Under the pieces are notes generated by a model, which did not search any database, was not told where the DNA came from, and was given only the letters and a program-made list of their open reading frames with translations. A DNA stretch of 64,000 nt from Pseudomonas sp. PDM15 (GTDB lineage: Bacteria > Pseudomonadota > Gammaproteobacteria > Pseudomonadales > Pseudomonadaceae). The stretch covers positions 1-64,000 of the forward strand of contig NZ_JACVAA010000008.1 in NCBI RefSeq assembly GCF_014851565.1, read 5' to 3'. Below, one piece after another: positions 15,835 through 27,100 of the stretch (its first letter is position 1; each line of letters opens with the position of its first letter). The translations under genes and the position numbers were made by a program.

Positions 15835-17463
15835 TCAGCGTGGGTACAACGGCGGCAACGGGCTGGCTTCCTGCGGCTTAGCCGCGGCTTCCAGGGCCGG
15901 CAGGCTGCGGATGGCTTTCCACAGGCTCTCGCCTTGCCACTGGTGGCCGCTCTCGCTGTACAGCGCGCCATTGAGGCCGTCGAGGGCGTCGGACAGGGTG
16001 GCGAAGCGCGCGGCCATGTCGGCCAGGGTTTCCGGCTGCTGGCGGGCCCAGGCGTCCAGGGCCTGGCGGGTGGCGTGGGGGTCGTTGGCCAAGCAGGCAC
16101 GCTTGAGATCGTCGAGCAGAGTGCGCGGGCTGGGGCCGGTCTGTGCGGTGGGCAGGATCGCCGGCTGGCGGCGGGCGCGCCACCACAGGCCAAAGCCCAG
16201 GGCGGTGGTCAGGGCGAGCAGGGCGCAGGCCAGCTGCCAGGGCCACAGCAGCACCGTGCCGTCGCCAGCCAGCGCGGGCTGGCCGGTGGTCGGGGTCTCC
16301 ACTTCCAGGTTCGGATTGACCGCCACTTCCAGGGTGCGTGCCGGCAGGCTGGCGACCTCCAGGCGATCCTCGGTGACGTTCCACCAGTGCACCTGAACTT
16401 CCGGCAGGGCGATGCGCCCGCTCTGGCTCGGCACCAGGGCCTGGCTTTCCTCGCGGCTGCCGATCAGGCCCTTGTCGTTGGTCTCGTTGCGCAGCTGCGG
16501 CTGGTCCGGATAGCGGCGCAGGCCGGGGCTGTCCTGCACCGGCATGGGGGGCAGCTGAGCGCTGGACAGGCCCTCGGCGCGCAGCATGATGCTGCGGGTC
16601 AGCGAGTCGCCGACACTGGCCTTGTTCGGCTCCGGGTTCCAGGCTTCGCTCAGGCTGAGATCGCGGGCCGGCAGCCAGGGGGCGTCGGCCGGCCAGCTGT
16701 CGGGCCGCGGCTTGACCGTCAGCGGGATCTCCGGCGACTTAACCCGGGTCAGGCGACCCGGGCGCGGGCCGAAGGGGTTGTAGTCGTTGTCGCGCACGGC
16801 CGGGGTGGCGCTGAACACCTGGGACGGGATGGTCAGCTGGCCGCTCTGCTGCGGGAAGATCGCGTAGCGCAGCTCGATCACGCCGTGGCGCACGCCGTTG
16901 ACGTCGGTCTCGAAGGTGCGCGGGTCGCCCAACTGCTCGACGCGGGCGTCGGGAATGTTCAGCGGGGTCAGGCTGCTGTCGTCGTACAGCGATACCGAGT
17001 GGTAGATGCGCAGGGTCAGCAGTACCTGAGCCTGCACATAGACGCTCTCCTGATCCAGGCTGGCGTCGATGAAGATCGGCGCCAGCTTGCCGCTGCCGCT
17101 GGCGTCGCCCTTGACCACCTGCAGGGTGATCGGCTGGCTCTCGGCATCGCCCAGCTTGAGTGGCGGCACCACCACGTAGCCACTCTGCAGCGGCAGCAGG
17201 GTGACGATCCAGCGGGTGCTGGAGCGCGCCTTGCCGCCGAACGACGACAGGCGGTTTTCCTGGCGCGTGCTGACCACTTCGAACTGCTGCTTGAGCGGCG
17301 CCAGGTCCGGCATGCCGAACTGGGTGACGTCCTCCGATTCGAGGATCAGGTCGAAGGTTTCGCCTTCGTTCAAGCGGGCGCGGTCGACGGTGGCGGAGAA
17401 GTTGGCGGCCCAGGCCTGGGTGCCGATCAGGCAGAGGAGGAGGGCGCAAAGCAGGCGATTCAT
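15835..17463 (-). CDS. batD: BatD family aerotolerance/envelope protein
   Basis: The 542-residue protein has a signal peptide (LLCALLLCLIGTQAWA) and repeated Ig-like beta domains typical of BatD (FSATVDRARLNEGETFDLIL, SSTRWIVTLLPLQSGYVVVP). One C-terminal membrane helix lies around residue 405 (WQLACALLALTTALGFGLWW), followed by a cytoplasmic tail. Bat proteins are thought to form a membrane complex with MoxR and the VWA proteins that protects the envelope. The start overlaps the stop of the preceding batB/C gene (ATGA), so translation is coupled. Confidence 0.9.
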   Translation of the reverse strand: MNRLLCALLLCLIGTQAWAANFSATVDRARLNEGETFDLILESEDVTQFGMPDLAPLKQQFEVVSTRQENRLSSFGGKARSSTRWIVTLLPLQSGYVVVPPLKLGDAESQPITLQVVKGDASGSGKLAPIFIDASLDQESVYVQAQVLLTLRIYHSVSLYDDSSLTPLNIPDARVEQLGDPRTFETDVNGVRHGVIELRYAIFPQQSGQLTIPSQVFSATPAVRDNDYNPFGPRPGRLTRVKSPEIPLTVKPRPDSWPADAPWLPARDLSLSEAWNPEPNKASVGDSLTRSIMLRAEGLSSAQLPPMPVQDSPGLRRYPDQPQLRNETNDKGLIGSREESQALVPSQSGRIALPEVQVHWWNVTEDRLEVASLPARTLEVAVNPNLEVETPTTGQPALAGDGTVLLWPWQLACALLALTTALGFGLWWRARRQPAILPTAQTGPSPRTLLDDLKRACLANDPHATRQALDAWARQQPETLADMAARFATLSDALDGLNGALYSESGHQWQGESLWKAIRSLPALEAAAKPQEASPLPPLYPR

Positions 17464-19232
17464 CGGGACTGTTCCTGGCGCTGCTGTTGTTCGTAGAGGA
17501 ATTTGCGCCGCAGCAGTTCGCCCGGATCATCCGGAATCTGCCGCAGCCATTGTTCCAGCGCATCGCGCTGTTCGCCGTCCAGCGGTTCGGCGCTGGCGGT
17601 CTGGGTGGCGTCTGCAGGCTTGTCGCTGGCGCCCGCCTGCTGCTCGCCGGGTTGGGCCGTCTGCTCCTGGGCGTTCTGCTGGCCTTGCTGCTGTTGTGGC
17701 TGCTGCTGACCTTGCTTTTCCTTGTCTTGGCCCTGTTCCGCTGACTGCTGCTGATCGGCTGGCGACCGTTGTGGCTGCCCGTCTTGCGACTGACTGGAAG
17801 CGGACTGCTGTTGTTGCTGGTCCTGCTGTTCCTCGCCCTGCTGCGATTGCTGTTGCTGCTGTTGTTGCTTCTGCTGGCGCAGCAATTGCTCGACCAGCGC
17901 CTTGTTCTGCTGCGCCGGCTGCAGCTCCGGCTGGCGCTCCAGGGCCTGCTCGTAGGCATCCAGCGCCGCTTCAAGCTCGTTGCCCTTGGCCAGCGCGTTG
18001 CCACGGTTGTAGTGGGCGCTGGCGCTGTCGGACTGGGCGAAGCGTTCGGCGGCACCGGCATAGTCGCCGGCACGGTACAGAGCCTCGCCCTGCCACTGTG
18101 AATCGCGGAAGCGAGCCGCAGCTTCCTTGGGCTTGTCCGCCTCGAGCAGGCGCTGGCCCTGCTGGTCCGCGCGCAGCCACAGGTCGTCCCAGCCCAGCGC
18201 GTAGCTCGGCTGCGGGTTGCCGAGCAATAACAGCGGCAGGCAGAACAGCCAGCCGCGACGCCCGGCGCAGGCGGCAATCAGCAGCAGCGGCAGCAGCAGC
18301 CAGTGGCCCTGGTCGGCCCAGGCCTGCAGCTGGGTCGGTTCGGCGCCTTCGCGCAGTTCCTGTGGGCCGTCGAGCAGGTCGAGGGCCTGCAGGTCGCGGT
18401 CGTCCAGGCGCGCGTTGCGGTACTGGCCGCCCAGCTCGTTGGCGAACTGGCGCAGGCCGGCGCTGTCCAGGCGTGGCACCAGGATGGCGCCGTCGGCATC
18501 CTTGAGGAAGCTGCCGTCCTCGCCGCGGATCGGTGCACCCTGGGGCGAGCCGATGCCGAGTATGGCCAGGCGCTCACCGCGGCTGCCGAGGGCCGCGCGC
18601 GCGCCTTCGCGCTCTTCCGCGCTCATCTCGCTGCCGATCAGCAGCAGGCGGCCGCGACCCTGGGCGCCATGCTCGAGCAGCTCCAGTGCGCGACTAACCG
18701 CCAGATCGGCGCGTCGGCCCGGCTCGGGCATGATCGAGGGCTTGACCGCTTCCAGCAGGTTGCGCGCGGTGGCCAGGTCATCGGACAGTGGCGCCAGGGT
18801 ATGGGCACTGCCCGCATAAACGATGATCGCGGTCTGCGCGTCGCTGCGCGCCTGCAGCAGGTCGAGCAGCTTGCGCTTGGCCTGTTCCAGGCGGCTTGGC
18901 GCGGCGTCGGTGGCGAGCATCGCCGGGGTCAGTTCGAGCAGCACCACCAGCGGGTCGGCGCGCTTCTGGCTGGCCTGTTCCATGCGCTGCCAGCTGGGCC
19001 CGAGCAGGGCCAGCAGGGCGAGCAGCCAGGCCAGGCCGAGGGCGATCCACGGCAGCTTGTTGCTGCGCGTGCGGCCACCGGACAGCAGCACCGCCTGGAA
19101 CGCGGCCGGCAACAGCAGCTGCCAGCGCCCGCTGCGCCGCTCGCGGTGCCACAGTTGCCACAGCAGCCAGCCGAGCAGCGGCAGCAGGAGCAGCCAGAAC
19201 GGGCGCAGCCAGTGCGGCCAGAGCATGTCCAT
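17460..19232 (-). CDS. BatB/BatC fusion: VWA plus TPR membrane protein
   Basis: The start is placed at 19232, where ATG overlaps the batA stop (TGATG), giving 590 residues. The N-terminal half has membrane helices (RPFWLLLLPLLGWLLWQLW, LPWIALGLAWLLALLALLG) and a VWA domain (DPLVVLLELTPAMLATDAAP) whose MIDAS DxSxS is replaced by LELTPAM and is probably degenerate. The second half carries TPR-like repeats (ASAHYNRGNALAKGNELEAA) and then roughly 90 residues dominated by glutamine before a conserved end (EQWLRQIPDDPGELLRRKF). BatB and BatC are separate proteins in some bacteria and fused here, as usual in Pseudomonas. Confidence 0.9.
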   Translation of the reverse strand: MDMLWPHWLRPFWLLLLPLLGWLLWQLWHRERRSGRWQLLLPAAFQAVLLSGGRTRSNKLPWIALGLAWLLALLALLGPSWQRMEQASQKRADPLVVLLELTPAMLATDAAPSRLEQAKRKLLDLLQARSDAQTAIIVYAGSAHTLAPLSDDLATARNLLEAVKPSIMPEPGRRADLAVSRALELLEHGAQGRGRLLLIGSEMSAEEREGARAALGSRGERLAILGIGSPQGAPIRGEDGSFLKDADGAILVPRLDSAGLRQFANELGGQYRNARLDDRDLQALDLLDGPQELREGAEPTQLQAWADQGHWLLLPLLLIAACAGRRGWLFCLPLLLLGNPQPSYALGWDDLWLRADQQGQRLLEADKPKEAAARFRDSQWQGEALYRAGDYAGAAERFAQSDSASAHYNRGNALAKGNELEAALDAYEQALERQPELQPAQQNKALVEQLLRQQKQQQQQQQSQQGEEQQDQQQQQSASSQSQDGQPQRSPADQQQSAEQGQDKEKQGQQQPQQQQGQQNAQEQTAQPGEQQAGASDKPADATQTASAEPLDGEQRDALEQWLRQIPDDPGELLRRKFLYEQQQRQEQSR

Positions 19233-20251
19233 CAGGCCGTCCCCCCGAAGCGCGAGGTCAGCGCCTGCCAGTGCTGCGGCCACAGTTCGCGGGCCACCAG
19301 CAGCAGGCTGATCAGCAACGCCGCGGCCAGCGGCCAGGCATACAGGGCCAGCGCCGGGCGGGCGCGGGTCGGCAGCTGGGCGGCCGGCTCCAGCTGGTCG
19401 AGGGCCTCCTCGATCTGCTGCAGCTCCTCGCTGGTGCGGGCGCGGAAATAGGTGCCGCCGGTCTGCTCGGCGATGGCGATCAGCGTCGCCTCGTCGAGGT
19501 CGACGCCCGGGTTCAGCCCAAGCATGCCCATGATCCCGCTCTGCTCGGGATCGGCGCCGATGCCTATGGTGTAGATCTTGACCTTTTGCTCGGCGGCCAG
19601 GCGCGCGGCGGTCTTGGGTTCGATCTCGCCGCCGTTGTTGGCGCCGTCAGTGATCAGCACCAGCACGCGGCTGTCGGCAGGGCGCTGGCGCAGGCGTTTG
19701 ACGGCCAGGCCGATGGCGTCGCCGATGGCGGTCTGCGGCCCGGCGATGTTGATCAGCGCTTCGTCCAGCCAGGTGCGCACGGTGTGGCGGTCGAAGGTCA
19801 GCGGCGACTGCAGGTAGGCGCGGCTGCCGAACAGGATCAGGCCGATGCGGTCGCCGCGGCGGTCCTCGACGAAGTCGCCGAACAGCTTCTTCACCAGTTC
19901 CAGGCGCGAGATGTCTTCGCCTTCCCACTGCATGTCGTCGTGGTCCATGGAGCCGGACACGTCCACCGCCAGCAACAGGTCGCGGCCGCTGGCCGGCAAC
20001 GGCAGCGGCTCGCCGACCCATTCCGGGCGGGCCGCTGCCAGCAGCAGAAACATCCACAGCAGCACGAAGGGCGCCTGCTGGCGCCAGGCCGGCTGGTTGG
20101 CGCGGGCGCGGCGGCCGCTGAGGCCCTCCAGCTCGCCGAGGAAGCTGACCTTGAGCGCCGCCTCGCCGCTGTCGGCCGCCGGCAGCAGCAGACGCAGCAG
20201 CCAGGGCAGGGGGGCGAGGAGCAGGGCCCAGGGCCAGGCGAACTCAAACAT
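19232..20251 (-). CDS. BatA-type VWA membrane protein
   Basis: The 339-residue protein has N-terminal hydrophobic helices (WALLLAPLPWLLRLLLP, APFVLLWMFLLLAAARP) and a VWA domain with an intact MIDAS: DLLLAVDVSGSMDHDD, then AGPQTAIGDAIGLAVK and LVLITDGANNGG. A final membrane helix follows near residue 310. Metal-dependent adhesion of VWA to partner proteins, with the MoxR ATPase as remodeller, is the accepted view for this system. Its start lies inside the end of the DUF4381 gene (8 bp overlap). Confidence 0.9.
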   Translation of the reverse strand: MFEFAWPWALLLAPLPWLLRLLLPAADSGEAALKVSFLGELEGLSGRRARANQPAWRQQAPFVLLWMFLLLAAARPEWVGEPLPLPASGRDLLLAVDVSGSMDHDDMQWEGEDISRLELVKKLFGDFVEDRRGDRIGLILFGSRAYLQSPLTFDRHTVRTWLDEALINIAGPQTAIGDAIGLAVKRLRQRPADSRVLVLITDGANNGGEIEPKTAARLAAEQKVKIYTIGIGADPEQSGIMGMLGLNPGVDLDEATLIAIAEQTGGTYFRARTSEELQQIEEALDQLEPAAQLPTRARPALALYAWPLAAALLISLLLVARELWPQHWQALTSRFGGTA

Positions 20252-20741
20252 GCTTGCGAATCCAGGTGTCGACGGCCTGGTTGAGGCCGTTGATGGCCTT
20301 GTCGTCGAGGCTGCAGTGGCTGCGGTAGGTGCCTTCCACCAGGATCATCCAGCGGGTCAGCCCGGCGGCCGGGCAGCGGCTGTCGAGGAAGGCCAGCCAG
20401 GCGCGGCCGCTGAGCACATGGCTGTTGTCGGTGGGGTAGTCGGCGCGGGCCAGGCGCTTGAGCAGGGCGTTGAGCTGCTGCAGCCAGGGCCCGGCGTGCT
20501 GGCCATCGTAGGGGCGCACCAGGCGCGCCAGTTCGGCCAGGGCGGCCTGGCGCATGGGGTCGAGCGGCTGCTCACCTTGAATCGCCTGTTGCTGACGACG
20601 CGGCAGGTAGCGGCGCAGGTACCACAGGCCCCAGAGCAGCAGCGGCACCAGCACCAGCAGCGCCCACCAGCCGGGCGCCAGCGGCCACCAGGACACCGGT
20701 GGCGGAGCGATGGTTGGTTGCAGCTGGTCGAGCGGATTCAT
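20244..20741 (-). CDS. DUF4381 membrane protein
   Basis: The 165-residue product has one N-terminal membrane helix (WWALLVLVPLLLWGLWYL) preceded by IAPPPVSWWPLAPG. A helical cytoplasmic domain with LLKRLARADYPTDNSHVLSG and AWLAFLDSRC follows. This is DUF4381, found between DUF58 and BatA in MoxR-Bat operons. Overlaps on both sides (4 bp with DUF58, 8 bp with BatA) show it belongs to one translationally coupled unit. Confidence 0.9.
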   Translation of the reverse strand: MNPLDQLQPTIAPPPVSWWPLAPGWWALLVLVPLLLWGLWYLRRYLPRRQQQAIQGEQPLDPMRQAALAELARLVRPYDGQHAGPWLQQLNALLKRLARADYPTDNSHVLSGRAWLAFLDSRCPAAGLTRWMILVEGTYRSHCSLDDKAINGLNQAVDTWIRKHV

Positions 20742-21679
20742 GCGCGCTTGCCCGCCTGCGGGCCAGTGAGGTGTTCGCGCAACTGCTCGACCAGGTCATG
20801 CGCGGTGGATAGCGCCAGCAGCGGCACGCCGAGCTTCTGCGCCAGGCGCTGCCAGCGCGCGCGACGCTGTTCGGCCAGGCCACTGTAGGCAACGCGCAGG
20901 TCGTCGCCGCGGGTGTCCAGCTCCAGCTGCGCGCCGCGCTCGACGAAACGCAGCAGGCCGGCGTTGGGCAGGTCGTGGTCGAGCGGGTCGGACACCGGCA
21001 GCAAGAGCAGGTCGGTGTGCCGCGCCAGTAGGCCCAGCTGCTGTTCGGCGGAATCGTTCAGCGCGCGCTCGTCGCAGACGATGATCGCCAGGCTGCCGGG
21101 GCGCAGCACCTCGCGGGCGCGGCGCAGGGCCAGGCCGAAGCTGTCGCGTTCGCCGCTGGCATCCGGGTGCAGGGCCTGGTTGGCGCGGGTCAGGCGGTTG
21201 AGCAGCTGCAGCAGACTCTGCTTGCTGCGCCGCGGCTTGATCTCGTGGTGCTCGGCGTCGCCGAACACCAGGCCGCCGATGCGGTCGTTGTGCGCCAGTG
21301 CGGCCCAGCCGAACAGGCTGGCGGCCTGGGCGGCGAGCACCGACTTGAACTGCAGTGCCGAGCCGAAGAACAGCCGGCGGCTCTGCTCGACCATGATGAA
21401 GATCGGCCGCTCGCGCTCCTCATGGAACAGCTTGGTGTGCGGCTCCTGGGTGCGCGCGGTGACGCGCCAGTCGATGGTGCGCACGTCGTCGCCGGCCTGG
21501 TACACGCGCACCTGGTCGAAGTCGACGCCGCGCCCGCGCAGCTTGGAATGGTGCAGGCCGATCAGCGGGCTGCGCTTGGCCGGGGTGGAGAACAGCTGCA
21601 CCTCGCGCACGCGGTGACGCATCTCGATCAGCTCGGCGAGGCTGACGCGGATGCCCGGTGGGGTCGGTTGCATGTGCAT
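20738..21679 (-). CDS. DUF58 domain protein (MoxR-associated)
   Basis: From the ATG at 21679 (or 21673) the protein has about 313 residues. It shows the DUF58 core GRGVDFDQVRVYQAGDDVRT-IDWRVTARTQEPH and FIMVEQSRRLFFGSALQFK, where the VWA-like domain begins. DUF58 proteins are encoded next to MoxR ATPases almost universally and are presumed clients or partners. A longer open frame to 21943 overlaps moxR and is rejected. Confidence 0.9.
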   Translation of the reverse strand: MHMQPTPPGIRVSLAELIEMRHRVREVQLFSTPAKRSPLIGLHHSKLRGRGVDFDQVRVYQAGDDVRTIDWRVTARTQEPHTKLFHEERERPIFIMVEQSRRLFFGSALQFKSVLAAQAASLFGWAALAHNDRIGGLVFGDAEHHEIKPRRSKQSLLQLLNRLTRANQALHPDASGERDSFGLALRRAREVLRPGSLAIIVCDERALNDSAEQQLGLLARHTDLLLLPVSDPLDHDLPNAGLLRFVERGAQLELDTRGDDLRVAYSGLAEQRRARWQRLAQKLGVPLLALSTAHDLVEQLREHLTGPQAGKRA

Positions 21680-21701
21680 GGAAGAAGCTCGCCGGCGGCC
21701 G

Positions 21702-22661
<960 letters not shown>

Positions 22662-22715
22662 CGAGAATCTTCCTGGAAAGGGACTGACGGGTTGCCGAAT
22701 TCACCCGATCGGATC

Positions 22716-22982
22716 AGGGGTCTGCTGCTGTTTTTTCACGGATCGCGTTGCTGCGAAAAAATGCGCCAGGCTAGGCGCAGGACGCAGGCAATGGTAATCC
22801 CCTTGCCAAGTCCTGCAACCACGCATGGCGCATTTTTTCGCGCAACCCGCAGGGACGGGCCGGTTTGTGAGCGGGACGTTGTTGCTCGTCGCTCATTTGG
22901 CGGACCAAATCTCGCTTCTCGCGCCTAGCCCCGCTCAAAAACCGGCACCGGCGCGACCGTGAAAAAACAGCAGCAGACCCCT
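22716..22982. repeat. Nested inverted-repeat element between moxR and the DUF1353 gene
   Basis: The outer arms are perfect over 26 bp: 22716-22741 begins AGGGGTCTGCTGCTG and its exact reverse complement is 22957-22982. Inside, 22753-22768 (GCGAAAAAATGCGCCA) pairs perfectly with 22826-22841. Within that, GCAGGAC pairs with GTCCTGC and GGCAA with TTGCC around an AATGGTAATCC loop. No coding frame of credible composition is present in this 400 bp gap. It may be a structured RNA, a composite genus repeat, or a miniature transposable element. Confidence 0.7.
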
Positions 22983-23059
22983 CACTCTACTGCATCGGAG
23001 CGGCAACTGGCATGTCCTCGGATGGGCTCTGCCGACCAGTTCCGCTTGCCGGGCGCGGC

Positions 23060-23914
23060 TCAAGCAGACTGCTGCTCCTCGACTAAGTTCACTGGCGCCG
23101 GCTGGCTCAGTCCGGGCAGGGCGCTGGTGCAGCGCAGGGTGCTGTTCTGTGGCCGTGGGCCCCGCACATCCGGCGCACCGAGCAGACGCACCGCCAGGTA
23201 ATAGGAGAAGGCCGGCAGCCAGAGCATGCCGGCCTCGCGCAGCATGCGGAAGAACAGCAGGTCGGCCTCGTGCTTGGCCACCGGCGCAGCGTTCAGGTAC
23301 TGGTACAGCGCGTCGTGCACCAGGCTGGCCGGATGGGTCAGCGGCCAGAACACGTCGGCCTCGCAGATTTCGCCGCCGTGCAGGTGCAGCACCCGGTGCG
23401 GCTTCTCCCACCAGTCCGGCACGCCGATGATCGCCAACCAGTAGAACGGTACCTTGGGCGTGCAGCCGTCCCAGGCGTAGGTGCTCGGCCGGGTGAAGTC
23501 GTAGTGCACTTCCTGGCGCTGGGCGTCCAGGGTTGAGTGCCCCGGATTGACGATCAGCAGGCCGTCGTGGATCACCAGCCACTCGCCATAGAAGTAGCGC
23601 CCGGCGAACTCCGGGCAGTGGCGCAGGTAGGGCTGGTCGATGTAGTTGAGCCAGGGCCCGCAGTGGTCGCGACTGGCGAAGCCCCACTTCTCCTCGGCCG
23701 CGGCCAGCGCCAGGGCCGCGCGGCGCAGGCGTTCGCGGCGGCCGATCCAGCGCGGCAGCAGCACGCCGAGATAGACCGGTATCCCGGCCCACAGCAGCGG
23801 CTGGATCAGGCTCGGCCGCAACCACGCCGCCAGGCCGAGCAGGGCCAGGCCGACGGCGGTGATCAGCAGGTTGCCGAAATGGAGGAGCAGATGGCGACGG
23901 AGTGGGGACTGCAT
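23060..23914 (-). CDS. DUF1353 family membrane protein
   Basis: The 284-residue protein has two N-terminal membrane helices (LLITAVGLALLGLAAWL, LIQPLLWAGIPVYLGVLLP). It then carries the DUF1353 signature: PASLVHDALYQYLN with the HD pair, followed by KHEADLLFFRMLREAG and FSYYLAVRLLGAP. DUF1353 occurs in phages and bacteria with no established activity. In Pseudomonas this gene sits between the moxR/bat cluster and gdhB, as here. GGAAACC precedes the ATG. Confidence 0.85.
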   Translation of the reverse strand: MQSPLRRHLLLHFGNLLITAVGLALLGLAAWLRPSLIQPLLWAGIPVYLGVLLPRWIGRRERLRRAALALAAAEEKWGFASRDHCGPWLNYIDQPYLRHCPEFAGRYFYGEWLVIHDGLLIVNPGHSTLDAQRQEVHYDFTRPSTYAWDGCTPKVPFYWLAIIGVPDWWEKPHRVLHLHGGEICEADVFWPLTHPASLVHDALYQYLNAAPVAKHEADLLFFRMLREAGMLWLPAFSYYLAVRLLGAPDVRGPRPQNSTLRCTSALPGLSQPAPVNLVEEQQSA

Positions 23915-24140
23915 GGTTTCCCTGCCGGACTACGTGGAGTCGCACCTTAGCAGCGGGGCGGCTGCAAGGCGATGAACGAATATGTCGCGCCGCCGCAATC
24001 CAGCTGCCATGGGCTGTCGCTAAGCTTGCCGTGACCTGATGGTCGCCGTGCGCCTGCCGAGTTCAGCCTATCGCCTAGACTGCTTGGAACCCCCGGCGCC
24101 GCGCGCCCAACTCGAATAACAAGTCCAGTGGAGCATCAAC

Positions 24141-27100
24141 ATGGCGTTCTTCACCGCGGCCAGCAAAGCCGACTTTCAGCACCAACTGCAAGCGGCCCTG
24201 GCGCAGCACGTCAGCGACAAGGCGCTGCCACAAGTGGCCCTGTTCGCCGAGCAATTCTTCGGCATCGTCTCCCTCGACGAACTGACCCAGCGCCGCCTCG
24301 GCGACCTGGCTGGCAGCACGCTGTCCTCCTGGCGTCTGCTCGATCGCTTCGACGTCGCCAAGCCGGTGGTGCGCGTCTACAACCCGGATTACGAGAAGCA
24401 TGGCTGGCAGTCCACGCATACCGCGGTGGAGGTACTGCACGCCGACCTGCCGTTCCTGGTCGACTCGGTGCGCATGGAGCTGAACCGCCGCGGCTACAGC
24501 ATCCACACCCTGCAGAACAGCGTGTTCAGCGTGAAGCGCAAGAAGAGCGGCGAGCTGCAGGAGCTACTGAGCAAGGGCAGCACCGGCAAGGACGTGCAGC
24601 ACGAAGCGCTGATGTACCTGGAGATCGACCGCTGCGCCAATGTCGGCGAGTTGCGTGCCCTGGAGAAGGGCATCCAGGAGGTGCTGGAAGAAGTACGCCT
24701 GGCGGTGGCCGACTTCCAGCCGATGAAGGCCCGCGCCGAGCAGCTGCTGGCCTGGCTGGACAAGGCCAAGCTCAAGGTCGAAGGTGCCGAGCTGGCGGAA
24801 GTGAAGACCTTCCTCACCTGGCTGCTGGACAACCACTTCACCTTCCTCGGCTACGAGGAGTTCACCGTGGTCGACGAGAAGGACGGCGGCCACCTGGTGT
24901 ATGACGAGGCCTCGCTGCTGGGCCTGTCCAAGCGCCTGCGCAGCGGGCTGAAGAAGGACGAGCTGCACATCGAGACAGAGGCCCTGGATTACCTGCGCCA
25001 GCCGGTGCTGCTGTCGTTCGCCAAGGCCGCCACGCCGAGTCGCGTGCACCGCCCGGCCTACCCGGACTTCGTCTCCATCCGCGAGCTGGATGCCAAGGGC
25101 AAGGTGGTCAAGGAATGCCGCTTCATGGGGCTGTACACCTCGTCCGTGTACGCCGAGAGCGTCAACCGCATCCCCTATATCCGCCGCAAGGTGGCGGAAA
25201 TCTCCGAGCGCTCCGGCTTCGACCCCAAGGCCCACCTGGGCAAGGAGCTGGAGCAGGTGCTCGAAGTACTGCCGCGCGACGACCTGTTCCAGACCCCGGT
25301 GGACGAGCTGTTCAACACCGCCATCGCCATCGTGCAGATCCAGGAGCGCAACAAGCTGCGCCTGTTCATCCGTCGCGATCCCTATGGCCGCTTCGCCTAC
25401 TGCCTGGCCTACGTGCCGCGTGACGTGTACTCCACCGAGACGCGCCTGAAGATCCAGCAGATCCTCATGGAGCGCCTGGGCGCCAGCGATTGCGAGTTTT
25501 GGACCTACTTCTCCGAATCCGTGCTGGCGCGGGTGCAGTTCATCCTCAAGGTCGACCCGAAGAACCGCGTGCAGATCGACCCGGCGCGCATCGAGAAGGA
25601 AGTCATCCAGGCCTGCCGTTCGTGGAAGGACGACTACGCCAGCCTGATCATCGAGAGCTCCGGCGAGGCCCAGGGCACCCAGGTGCTGGCCGACTTCCCG
25701 AAAGGCTTCCCGGCCGGCTACACCGAGCGCTTCGCCCCGCACTCGGCGGTGGTGGACATGCAACACCTGCTCAGCCTGTCCGATGAGCGCCAGCTGGTGA
25801 TGAGCTTCTACCAGCCCCTGGCCCAGGGCGACCAGGAACTGCACTGCAAGCTGTACCACGCCGACACGCCGCTGCCGCTGTCCGACGTGCTGCCGATCCT
25901 GGAGAACCTCGGCCTGCGCGTGCTCGGCGAGTTCCCCTACAAGCTGCGCCGCGCCGATGGGCGCGAGTACTGGATTCACGACTTCGCCTTCACCACCGCC
26001 GAAGGGGTGAGCGTCGATATCCAGCAGCTCAACGAAACCCTGCAGGACGCCTTCGTGCAGATCGTCGAAGGCGCCGCAGAGAACGACGGCTTCAACCGCC
26101 TGGTGCTGACCGCCGCCATGCCCTGGCGCGACGTGGCGCTGCTGCGCGCCTACGCTCGCTACCTCAAGCAGATTCGCCTGGGCTTCGACCTCGGCTACAT
26201 CGCCAGCACCCTGGTCAACCACGCCGACATCGCCAAGGAACTGGTGCGCCTGTTCCGCACCCGTTTCTACCTGGCGCGCAAGCTCTCCGCCGAGGACCTG
26301 GAAGACAAGCAGCAGAAGCTCGAACAGGCCATCCTCGCCGCCCTCGACAACGTCGCGGTGCTCAACGAGGACCGCATCCTGCGGCGCTACCTGGACCTGA
26401 TCAAGGCCACCCTGCGCACCAACTTCTTCCAGAACGGTGCCGACGGCCAGCCCAAGCATTACTTCAGCTTCAAGCTCAACCCGCGGGCGATTCCGGAAAT
26501 TCCGCGGCCGGTGCCCAAGTTCGAGATCTTCGTCTACTGCCCGCGCGTCGAGGGCGTGCACCTGCGCTTCGGCGACGTCGCCCGTGGCGGCCTGCGCTGG
26601 TCGGATCGTGAGGAAGACTTCCGTACCGAGGTGCTGGGCCTGGTCAAGGCGCAGCAGGTGAAGAACGCGGTGATCGTGCCGATGGGCGCCAAGGGCGGCT
26701 TCATCCCGCGCCGCCTGCCGGTGGGTAACCGCGACGAGGTGCTGGCCGAGGGCATCGCCTGCTACCGCATCTTCATCAGCGGCCTGCTCGACATCACCGA
26801 CAATCTCAAGGAAGGCAAGGTGGTGCCGCCGGAGAACGTGGTGCGCCACGATCCGGATGACCCCTACCTGGTAGTGGCTGCGGACAAGGGCACCGCGACC
26901 TTCTCCGATATCGCCAACGGCATCGCCCTGGACTACGGCTTCTGGCTCGGCGACGCCTTCGCCTCTGGCGGCTCGGCCGGTTACGACCACAAGGGCATGG
27001 GCATCACCGCCAAGGGCGGCTGGGTCTCGGTGCAACGTCACTTCCGCGAGCGCGGCATCGACGTGCAGAAAGACCCGATCACGGTGATCGGCATCGGCGA

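Noticed and set aside
15421..17496. A 691-codon plus-strand frame opposite batD
   Set aside because: Antisense shadow of batD and the Coq4-like gene; no recognisable domains, repetitive G/Q/A composition.
16739..18277. A 512-codon minus-strand frame in the bat operon
   Set aside because: Same strand but a different frame from batB/C and batD. Arginine/serine/proline-rich composition and overlap with two certain genes exclude it.
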